From the NCBI GenBank assembly GCA_037951165.1, contig JBBDHG010000024.1:6601001-6665000 (forward strand): a DNA stretch of 64,000 nucleotides, written 5' to 3'. Origin of the DNA: Lophius americanus (lineage: Eukaryota; Chordata; Actinopteri; Lophiiformes; Lophiidae). Below are positions 48,701 to 60,700 of this stretch, piece after piece. Position 1 is the first letter of the stretch. Every line of letters begins with the position of its first letter. A program made the translations under genes and the position numbers. Below the pieces are notes generated by a model. It worked only from the letters and a program-made list of their open reading frames with translations. It did not search any database and was not told the DNA's origin.

Positions 48701-51700
48701 ATTCCAAGCAACAGAATCCAAAATGTGCATTCCCCCTGTTGTTTCGTTTGCTTCTGTTGTAGCCCGTACGGAATGTCAATCATACTCATGTCGACTTACA
48801 GTTTGCGGAGCTCAGACAGGCCTTGGAAGGCTCCAGGCATGATGGTGCTGATTAAGTTGTGCTTCAGATCCCTAGGGAGGAGAGAAAAATATTAGTTCAA
48901 CAAGATAATGCATGCAGGGATGAGGCTGACATGTTTTAAAGGATCATTATGTAGATTTAGGGGTATTAAGTGCCATGGTTTTAGACGTGAAGGTCCATTT
49001 CGCTAACTCTTCAGGACGACTGCATTGTTTCTAAGAGCGAAGATACAATTCAATTTTGACTCCTTTAAAAATGACTGATTATCATTTGACACTGGGTTTT
49101 TTTTTTAATCTTGCAGCAAGAATGACGTGCTCGTGAAAACGACAGTTTCTGTCATTCCACCTGTCTTTGAAAACCACTACACACTTTATTAAAACTTTCT
49201 TTACACAACAAGGATGTAACGAAGAAGTGTTCTTGCAATTTAGGGATTATTGCCACTTTCAGTTTTCCCATTTTCAAGGTTAGAATTTGGACATATTCTA
49301 ATAGTTGGTTTAGTTCCGGAGTATAACTCAAAACTAAAAAATAAATACTGGTGTGCGTCCAACTGTGGCGAAAGGCGTTGGTGTCGGGTTTTTTCTTCTT
49401 TACTTCCTACTGTTTCTGTTTCAAACAAAGTGTCTCTGTCGTCTCAAGACCACATCATTAATCATCAGGAAGCTGGTTCTGATTGTGGGCTTTTATTGTC
49501 TTTGAAAACTCCAAACTGTTTGATATTTTTCTAGAAAACACTCTTATACACAACAACAACATTTTCTCTGCTGTATTTGTTGATTTGTGTGGTTGCAAGT
49601 TCAATTAAGTCGCACTCATGCATGTGAGTGGAATTTGTCTTAAACGAAAGTTCTCAATTAAATTCTATCCAACAATGGTTCAAACTGGTTTCACAAAATA
49701 TATGTACACATTTCCTGTGAACTGGATAAGTGACTTTTAATATTTTAAGCTTTTAATCTTTATTTTTTTAAATTTTTGAATATTATGGATAGCAAGGACT
49801 GCAGTTTACAGCGACACGTTACGTAACTTGAGCCGTGCAACATAGCCCACCTGTCTACCTAAACACTGGACTTAAAAACATGCTTAGGGTGCAAACATGA
49901 ATCTTTACGCTGTAATTCTCACTAACAGCACAAATAAGAAAATATTTCCTGTAAAATGTTGAACCTTTAACTTATAGATTAAAAAAAAAGGGGGAATGGA
50001 GACACAGCCCTAACTCTGGCTCCTCTGTTGAGACACAGCAGGGTAATTCTGCACACAGTTGGGAAACTTTATCCCAGCAGCCACCTGGGCTTGATTCTTG
50101 CAAGATGAGGACACTTGACTAAATAAAATATTGGTGGAATCTGATACTGCTAGCGAGGGGTTGTGTCATTTTTATGTTCCTTTCAAAATGGCCCACGGTA
50201 AAGTCAGCCTTTGCAAACTATAAATATTTTTTCCTTTAACTGCCCTTGAGGATGTAATTCCATACAATCCAGTGCACTTTTCTCCACCCTCTTCCCCCTC
50301 TACACCCACACCCATGTGTTAAACTGCTCAGCCCGATGTCCCCCTCCATCAGCAGTACATTCGGAATCCATAGTGTTTCTTATTGTCCAGGTGGGAATAT
50401 CAGGGTTAAAGCGGATCAGGAGATGGATGGTGTTCAACAGGACATGGTCGACATGGGTTGGAAATGGATTCATTTTCCTACGGCTTGAAAACGCCTGCTC
50501 ACATCGGAGTGATCGCAGAGAAGGATTTCCTTACAGAAGCTAAAAAGCACCACCACATTTGATCTGTTTTGTACCTCAGGGAACATTCCGTTCTGTTTTT
50601 TTTCAATCCAAGATTATCTGTTGTTGGTGTTCTTGACTTATTCTACCTCACACAGTGTACAACCTCGGGCATCTTTAATCCATCGTCTTGTCCACTCTCC
50701 GAGAAATGAGCTATTTTGAGAATGAGTATGAATGAACTAGGGCAGGAAAATTGTTTCATACAATGTTTTCCATCAAAGAGTAAGGATCGTGCAGAATGGC
50801 TTGGACGGAGTCAGAAATCAGGGATTTAGCTGCTTGTCCAACCTCTTGCTTAGCCATTGCTCGTATCTGGATTACAGATGGGAGACAGGTTATAATGATA
50901 GAGTAAAAGTTATCTGGCCTTGAACCAGAAGGCTGAGGTCTGTTGTGTTTGTCTCAAAGCAGAAAGCCTTGGACGGCTCAGCTCAGCTCTTTAAGTGCAT
51001 GCCAAAATGTCAGAAAGAACATTTTGTAACAACTTCATAGCTTTTCAAAAAAGGTGGACATGGTTAAACCTCTGATTTTGACCAATGTGTTTGAAAAAAA
51101 TGCACGGCACATTATAAATCTCTCCAAACAAAGTTTGGAGGACGTGTCTTTGAAGTGATCTCCCTGCTCTGATTGTAAATGTGTTTCTGTGTATCAGAAG
51201 CCGTGCAGGATCTGTTGACCAGTGTGAGCAGTGAACAATGCTGCTGCTTCCACCTTGTTTGTCCAGTGGCTAATTAGTCCAGCGACGAAAGATGAGGCAC
51301 TGCCCGCTTCTTCCTCTCTCGGATGAGCGCTGCTCCACCCCTGTCTGGCCTTTAGACATGCGTTTTCATGTGTGACACTGACCTCCATGTTCTCAAACAA
51401 ACTCTTACAATGAGTGTAAGACGACCCTACGAGTAAGAACCCATGCTGAACCATCATTGAAATGTAGTTGTTTGTTATCACTTTGGTTATACAAAGCACA
51501 CACAGACAGGACAGCAGGGTAGAACCGGGCCTACGCTGAGGCCCAGACAGCAAGGGTATGTCTCTGAGAAACCCCCTGATAGAACTCCTCAACTTAAATG
51601 TGAGGTTATGTCCAAAAAACAGTGTTTCTCATAACAAATCTCCCCCTAGTGAGTAAAATAAGATATATAAAAGAGTGATGTCCCTGAATTGATTCATAGT

Positions 51701-54700
51701 CGCCAAATTTGGATCGTATTAAGGTAAGCTATTAATGTATGAATGGACAAACAAACAAATGGACCAACCAATCAACAAATAAATAAAAACACAATCAGGT
51801 AGCGATTATGCCTACCTGATTCATTGTCAAAAACACTTAATACAATTTTCCTCTTTCTTAAACCTCCAATATTTTTGTGGGCCTTATTTGGCCCTTTTTT
51901 CTTAGAAATATGAAGAAAGACTTGTATAAAAAAACATGGAGCCTCCAATTTAAGCTGCGTCGAGTCTTATAACACGCCTCAATGAATGCCAATTGAGTAA
52001 ACTTGGGCTGAGTAATTGAAATAAAAACAAAACAAAAGATGTTTTGGGCGTGCGCTTGGAAGGAAGGGAGGATAAGAGACATCGGTGATCCATTCCCTAC
52101 GCAGGGCTGCATAAAATCATACAATAAAAAACCTCCCAAAATACAAAAAAATCAAATAGCAAAAACATTTAATGAAGTATTTTAATTGCTTATTACATTT
52201 CTGCATAATTGTATGTTCAATATAAAGGGTCACATTACATTTGTATCATGTTGAGTTAATGTTAATATCAAAAAATAACATGATGATGTTAATTAATTAC
52301 AATTATAATATCAACCATTTATTATTTTAAGTAACCGTTCATTCAAGCTATTCTTTTCTATTGAGTATTTGTATGTCGAATAATCCCCTGTAAAAACTCT
52401 AGTTAATAGTTAATATAATACTTCAACATGGCAAACACCCATTGCTTTAAAGTGACGCTTAGAATTGATTTTTTGTTATCGAATTAAATGAAAAAGAAGT
52501 GGATTGATTTTGGGAAAGGTCAGTGGTGTGTTGCCGACACCAGGGGGAAATTCATCTTCAAACGTTGACATGACTCGAGGAGATCTATCTTACATATTGT
52601 ATTTTACTTTAATAGTTCATCTTCCTACTCATTGGAGGGAAAACACTGTTTTGCGCACATTACCTCCTAACGATTGGACCAATTAAGTCCAAATCTGGTG
52701 GCTATGAATTGGCTCAGGGGGATTTCACCTGCATCATGTTCTTATGGTGGCCGACAGGGGCTAAGGCCCAGACAAAACACGAGCAAATAAAAAAATCTTC
52801 ATTATTTTAGACAACACACGCGCAGCAAATTAAGAAAACATCTTCATCAATTTGCAACAGACGCACAAGAAAAGATCTTCATCATTTTGACAAGACACGC
52901 ACAGCAAATAAAGAAAACTTCATTGTCATTTTGACAACAAACGAGTAGAAAACACAGAAAACATCTTCATAATTTCGACAATACACACATGCTGCAAAAG
53001 CAACAACACAGCAGAAGTTTTGACGTAGGACACTTCAAAGTGATGTACTCCAAGAAACAATTTTTCTAAATGTAATTTAGTGAATAAACAGATATAACCT
53101 ACAAACATTTCTTGTTATTTTTATCTGCTGTGCAAGCTTTGCTTTATTTTGAGGTCGTTGAGATGATGCGGTCCGAAATAGGTGCACATGAATCGATTGG
53201 AGTTGATCTATCTTGAATATGTCAGATTTTTTGACTCTACTAGTTTGTATTTTACTCAACAGGGTCAGATAATAGATTTTAATAGATTTAATGCCAGTGA
53301 AACCGGCGCTGAGAGCCACACATCGGCACATAACACTGATAATGTTCAGTTTATGAGCACCTACACTTTCTCCCCTACCGTTATAAAACCACCTGTCACC
53401 AACTGGGAAGTACCGCAGGATACGCCGTACGTGTGCTTTGAGTATCAGCAGTCCGCTACTTCAGACACACTCTCTTATCACCAAACTGGGGAATGTAGAG
53501 TAGGTCATCAGAGTCAACAGGACTGGACCTGATAGCCAAGCGCCTTGCTCTGCTGTAGCCCAAATGTAGCCAAAGGAAATCCTTATTGTCCACTAGCTTT
53601 TATTGAGACCGTCAAAGCGTTGACTTGTACGTGTGCCCTCTGTAGTAGACGGCGCCCTCCCTGCCAACAGCTTCACAGCTCAGTGGCTCTGACATTGATG
53701 ACAACAGCTGTCACCAAAGCACAAGGATCAGAGTGGAGACAAGAAATTGTTTAAAACCTCACGCCTGCTGAGCGTGAAAATGTAGTCAAAAAGGTTATAA
53801 GTTGCGGCACGCCGCTATGACTCATCTTCAGTAACAGCATGTGCTTTTTCACACAGCTACATGATTCGTGGTGACACATTATTGTACAAACTATAGTCTT
53901 CCTCTTTGAATTATGCTCTGTAACCTTGGGAGTGCGCTGCTTTATCCCCTTCGCCACATCTGGCATGTGTGACTGGGTTGTGACAGACTGGAGCTCACTC
54001 CCGGCCCACGAGTCCATTGTCTTTAGCCGCTGGGCCTAACACCAGCGCCTGCCATTAAGAATGTCTTTTTTATCCCCACAGACTCCTCCTGATCAATGGA
54101 GCTGGTCCTCTGCCCCTCTGAAGAGTAATTTCTCTTTGGGTACGTGGGATGAGCAGCTGGGCCCCATGAACGCTGGAGAGGAGCAACGTGCTTGTAGGGC
54201 AGCCAGGGGGTAATAATAAAGACGTGGTCTGCAAAGTGCTCCAGACGTGGAGTGCTCCATTATCAGGAGCACAGCGGCTGGGACTGGAGTGTTCCACTGA
54301 CATTGTTTAGGCCCTGGCCTTGGAGGGAGCTGGGAAAAACGGCTGAGGCCAGGGAATGGCCACTCATTATCGCCAGACTGAAACCCAGAATTTCCTGTTC
54401 CTGGATTTTTTTAATGGAAAGACATGATTTCGGAATTCTAACCGAGATGCAAGGAAATGCAAACCTGCAGACAAAGAGTGATATTTATATATCTATGGAT
54501 GGATTCAGGCTATGTTGGAAAACAAAAGGGGGGTAAGTAGCACCTTGGCTCTTGCCAGAGGTCAGTGGAGACCATTTTTGTGCAGCGTGTCATTTCCTGT
54601 CTGGTTGGTGCGTCTAGCAGAGGCCCTTGCTCGTTTATTTTTACAGTTTCCTTTTTCTCCTTTTTTTACTAGCTCGCTTTCCCCCACAGGGAGGGGCAGG

Positions 54701-57700
54701 TGGGTTAGGGGATTCAGTACTGAGCGAGACCTGCCCCGTGTAAGGCCCCGCAGACCCCACCTCCCTACTCCTCAACACACTTGCTCACAATGGGGGCTCT
54801 GTAGCACAGGCCCCAAACCTACTCTCGCCTTCCCCCCAAAACAGGAAACTGAGATCTGCCAAGCTCTTGTTTTTTCTACTAATTTCCTGCTTTGCTGCCC
54901 CTTCCCCAGATTATTTTCTTTATTTTTTTCTGGTTCCTCTCAGGTTGGACGTACCTACTTAACTTTTGTCTGTGTTCATATGGAAACTCATGACTTTGAT
55001 AAAGTTCCATGAAGTTCAAGGTGCAAACACATTTTTTAAAAATTTTATCTAAAAAACTGCTGCATTTTTAATAACAGATGGAGATATTCTTTTACTAACA
55101 ATCATCACCTGATCCTGCACCGCTACTACTTTAATACGTCTCAAATGAATAAGGCCCTAAACTCTACCCTGACTAACAGAAACACAAACCCCAGATGCAA
55201 TGGCAGGATGTACAGGAATAGTAATATATACTTTTATTTGAGGTGTAAAACTTTCCTCAGTTGATTATATGTTTCTATGGCCTGCAGAAAGAGGAGCTGG
55301 GGAATATTCTGCCAAAGAAAACTCTGGAACTATGAACTGTTATTGACTTGAGCTCTGGCTTTTGGAGGGCGATGGCTGTTTTGGCAGCTTTGTTAAAATT
55401 CATGAGATCTACCAGTGTCCAAAGCAGTAAGAAAACAAGAAAGTCAATTTACACTTTAATTGGACATGTGTGTAGCAGATTAATGATGGTGTAAATTCAA
55501 AGTTTTACAGAGTCAACAACGACAGTGTTCTAATAAAAGGAAAGTCTGAAAATGTTTTGTTCCTGGTTTTCAAGTGATATCATAATATTTACAAAATGAT
55601 ATGCCATAATTTGTCATAGAGAGTCATTCCAATGATAAGGAAATTAAGAAAGACCAAAAAGTCTCTTTACTGACAACCTTATAGGCACAGGATTGAAACC
55701 ATGCGCTCATCCTATTTGGCAAGGAAACAGGAACAAGAGCCTTTCATTCGATTTATCAATGAAAAGCGTCCATGAGTGAATTTTCCAGCCAGTAGGTGGA
55801 CCACAACATGCAGAGAGTGAGAAGGGGGAGGACCAGGGAGAGACCCAGTGTGCAGGGAGAGGGGAGATGCAAAAATAAAGCAGAAAAAGAACCCAAACGG
55901 AAGTGGGGGGAAGCAAGTCAAATGAAAGCTTGAGTTCCTCTGGAGGAAAATGCCATTGAAACCATATCAGGTTTGCTGTATGAGTGTGTGAGAGACTTAC
56001 TGCCGTATAAAGCATACAATTTGGTAATGGGCTAATGCAGGGGCTCGCTCGCTGTTTCAATAAACCCTCAGAGCCATGACTGAGCTAGGCTTGCAATACA
56101 AACACACCCCGTTCCTTCAGTTTATCTGAAAGACACATCTGGACTCTATCAACTGCAGCAGCACCCCCCTTTCTGTTTCCACTCTCCAGCACGCTTAACC
56201 CCTTCCTCACCCGCTCCACCCCTTAATGTCATGCACTCTCATTAGGTGACCGTTGCCTAACCGGAGGCCACTCAATGGCGTGTGCGGGCAACAGAGATGT
56301 GTATTTTCTCTTGGAGGCTCCAGACCTCGCCTTAGCTCTCGTCAGAGTGGTGGGCTGGTCCCATCTGAACCTACCCAGACTGGTCTAGACAGAGGGGCTC
56401 CTTGCCATGTCCGCACATTCTGCACAGTTTTTACATGGTATACTGCTGCCCACCTCTGCTTTGTTCCCACTCATTAAAGTAATTTGCTTAGGCTGTGTGG
56501 AAATAATGTTAATCTCCCACTAAGAAGAACAAGCCCAGATTTATACAAGGCAAACTGCAGGAGTGGGCTCTCCTTCATTCCCCTCCCTCCGTCTTTCTCT
56601 CTCTTTCCCTCGCTCTTCAGCCACCATACCATCTTTAGCCATCTTGGCTCCACTTCCCCTGTGTCAGATGGTAAAGTTGTTTAAGTTGGACTACTTCCTA
56701 ACCCCTAACTGCTCAGATATGACGGAGGCGATTTGAAGGTCGATTCCAGCAAGGCTCAGGCAAAGACTGAGTGGCCTGTTTCCCGTTTTTGTAACAGATG
56801 CTATCGAGTCAAAAAGTAATGAATCGGCCGGAGCATTCTCAACCGTAATGTGATAATAGTGTATATATTATCTATCATGCAGACATTTTCCTAAACATAT
56901 CCAACATCTGCACATTCTCATGGACTGTGTGACTCATTGGTCGCAGGTTTCAGTGCAAACTTCCCCTAATTCTTATTGCTATACAAACATAAATCACAAA
57001 CAGCTCCATATTTCCTGCTCTTGAATGAAGTTATTCTTAGTCAACAGGAAGTTTCTGATAATCTTGCGTGCTATTTCCTGGGCATACTCTTGTATAATGC
57101 TCTGAAAGTAAAAAAAAAAAAAAAATGCAGTCCTGTGTGGGACTGGGACTGTAGGAGTATCTTCAGACTCTCTCGCTCATAAAGTCTATCATGCTGCCAA
57201 CACCATGAGTCTCTAACCGATCTGAACCAAAAGCAACACTCCGGCCTTTCAGACCTGTCCACTGTAAGCATCCTGCGGCTCCCTCATCCATCATCATCGC
57301 TGCCCCCTGCTCTCCCTCTATGCTCCTTGCTCCCTCTCTCCCTGTATGGTGAGCAGGCCTGGTAATGAGGGCCCCTTGTGCCCTGCCTGTCCTGTGTCCC
57401 ATGGTGCAGTGGGGCCCAGTTGGACAAGAGCCAGACTGCCTCTGCCCTCTTCGCTCATTATTCTCATTACCACGACTCAAATCAGTGCAGAACAAGCTGC
57501 TGGGATCTGTCCGCAACTCATAAAGTTCCCGGCTCGTTAGTGCAGCTGCCAGCGTCGGCTCCCATCAAAAAGGGTTTGCACAGAGGTGGAGGTGCATCCA
57601 AAGCCTGATGGTGTCAATGAATGTGATTTAGTTTGCAATCGAGACACGGAAGCCAGGTAGGATTCAACGGGAGCTGTTTCCCAAACGCTGGAAAAAAGTG

Positions 57701-60700
57701 AGGTGTTCCAAGATCCAAATGTAGTCGTTGGACGGCAATCCTATTTAAAAAGCTACAAAAACACAGTAGTTCAGTATAAATGCAAAAACAAACAAGGCTA
57801 AATTGCGTCTCTGCACTTGGGTGGTTTGGCAGGTTATGAAGGCAGTAGTAGCTTTGAGGAGGTTTGTCCCAATGAAAGGGCTAACTGTGTAGATTGCTGT
57901 CTCGCCAAGACCTGGAGGAGGGTGGCCTGCCCCGAAGCTGCAGCCTCCAACTAGCTGCAGCAGATCCGACTGCATTGGACTCTGAATAGAAGACTAGTGC
58001 GGGCGTACATCTGCTGAGAGAGTTACCAGACCCGTTAGAAATAACTGAGAAGAGGCGAAATTGTCCATACTAGGACACACACTCAGAGCTTCAGTAAACA
58101 CTGGAGTGACAACAGAGATGGACCGGGAGTGTAAGTGTGCAGTCAGGGAGCAGACTGTGTTTATACTTGTCACGTACAGGGAAGGAGATGCAGCGTAATT
58201 CCTTGTTTACTGAGCCATAATGGGCTGGCCTTTGATTACAGCACTGACCACATAATATGAGTTCACTCCTGCTCCAAATAACAAGCACATGGAGAGGACA
58301 TCCTGGCAACAATGACCTAAATAGCAATGTAGGGCCAAAGAGACAAAACAAACCTGATATCTCAAAGTAAAGAAATGGGGCGTACTGAGACAAAGTAACT
58401 CACCTCCAAACCTATAGTGTAAACCCACTTCTGCGTTCATGTCCTCCAACCCTACCATCACTGCAACAGGGACTTTCAATGTGGCATTTTTCACATCAGA
58501 CCTTAATTTCACCATGAGCTCAGATGTAATTATAAGCTGTGCAGGGCACAATTAAAGGTTGGAGACGTCAGCGTGAGGGAGCAGACCTCCACCACTGTGT
58601 GTCAGAGAGCCAGCAGAGGTTGGAACAGAACAATGAAATGAGGCCTGCATGATTTATGTCATGTCCTCTCCTTAAACACAACACCACCTCTACTTCCGAG
58701 GGGAATAAGTATGAGTGTGCATGTGTGTTATTTTGTGTGCTGATCTGTTCTTTTCTCACAGGTCTTTCAGTTCTGGAGAGCTCCACCCTGATGCCCCCTG
58801 CTAGTTTTATCACTGCCCTAGCAACAAGGCTCAGTTAGTGGGTGAGCTCAGGTTACCCGACCCACCGACCCCGCGCTGCAACAGGGGGAAAAAAAAAACA
58901 AGCAACAACATCTCATTTTACGTCAAACACTTTGAGCTATGTTGGACCGACTATGAATTACTCTTCCGTGTAGTATTAGATACACAATCTAATGTACACA
59001 TTGATCATTGCTGTGTTCAGCGTTATGAGAGATGTTGACACCAGACAGTTGAGGTGAGAGCTCACAACTAAGGCTTGAAGCTGCTCACCCAGGAAGAAAT
59101 GAATGCAGCTTTCAGCAAATCTAGCTATTATTCTTGACTGGCATGTCTGGTGTGAACTCCAGCAGGTAAGTACTAACAAGCTACCAACTGCAGCTAATTA
59201 CGTACTTCTCTTTCTTTCAACACTTTTGAGAAGCTTTTTAGCGTTATGGGTAGCTGGCATATGGAACTAATATTCCTTTAACGTATCCGTTCCCACTCCA
59301 ACAAAATGAGCATGTCTGCCAGACTACAGTATCCAGACTGAAGAGGCTCCATGAGTGTTGTTATTTACCATCACGCCATAAAGGTTTACTGGGATGCTCT
59401 GTAAAACAGCACACCTAACGGTGGGAAACACATGCTAGCGTACCTGCTAGAATTTTTCTCCCAGCCCCCTCCCATTTCGCTGTTTCCCCTCTGGAACCAC
59501 GGCTCTCAAATGGTATTACGAATCATTTCTATACCGGTATCCGTAACTTTACTTTATGACCTTGCAGCCCACAGCCTGATTCATGACAACCCACATATAT
59601 GAGCAGTCTGTACCTAAAGGAGCAGAGAGGATCCATCACATGTCCTCAACCTTCAATTGGAGCTTTTACTCTACGACAGACGATAAAGAAAACCAACATA
59701 AAATGTTGACCCAATCAATTCAAAACGTTTGTGCGTTCCTCCATTAATATCCCAAACAGACAATAATATAGACATGGTTTGGGCCTGAAACCCAACTGTG
59801 TTTAACATTTTGGTTGTTTTTATAAACGTACACATACAGTGTAATATGACGGTTTGCACAATATTGTTCAATATGTGGCCACATGCAATATTGTTCCCAG
59901 TTTTTTTATTAATCTGTTATTTGTTACTGTTAATTGTGGAATAAAATTCAGTATATGCAGAAACACAGTGGCCCAGAAAAATTTCCCGAAGGGAAGTATC
60001 AATTATATCTTGTCGTATCGAACTTTATCGTATTGAGAGTGTGAACAACTTTTTTAGTTTTAGGCTACAGTCAGGATTTCAACCTAAAAACATGTAAATT
60101 CTTTATTTTCAAATCACTGTCGAAGTTCATGAATTCTGGATACGTGAGATTGCATACTGCATCAATAAATTAATGTTAATGTCATGTTGGTTCTTAATAA
60201 GATCATTTTACAACTGAAAAGTCTGGGATATTATGAAATCGTCATCGTTTTGTGTTTACGCGATATCTCAAGAACCATTGCATCGCTCATTTTACAACTT
60301 TATACAAAAATAGACCTTAGTGCGAGGAAGAACTACATTTATTCTGGGAAAGGTTGGATTTTTTTTTTCCAACACTGGGAGAAGTTTTATCTACAAACAT
60401 TTTGGGGCCATAAATTTGCAAGTGTTGTTCCGATTAGGCTCAAATTTGGTGCATAGGAATCGACTTGAGGAGATCTATCTTGCATATGCATCATGTTTTC
60501 ACCTAATAGTTCATATTTTACTCACTCGGGGGAGCTTTTAACTAAAAATACTGCTTTTTGGATAAACCCTTATGTTTAATTTGGGGAGTTCAATCAGGGG
60601 GATTGCCTGTACCACGCAGGGGATAGAGGACTTTTCATGGATAAACCCTTGCTTTCGGGGACGACAGCATAGGCCTTGTTAAATTCAGCAGTATTGATAA

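Noticed and set aside
51194..51592. 132-codon minus-strand ORF
   Set aside because: Lies in the large adgra2 intron on the gene strand, but no domain and joining it to the LRR exons would break the LRR array.
54512..55012. 166-codon plus-strand ORF
   Set aside because: Low-complexity Pro/Ser/Phe content, no family resemblance and no conserved start or splice context.
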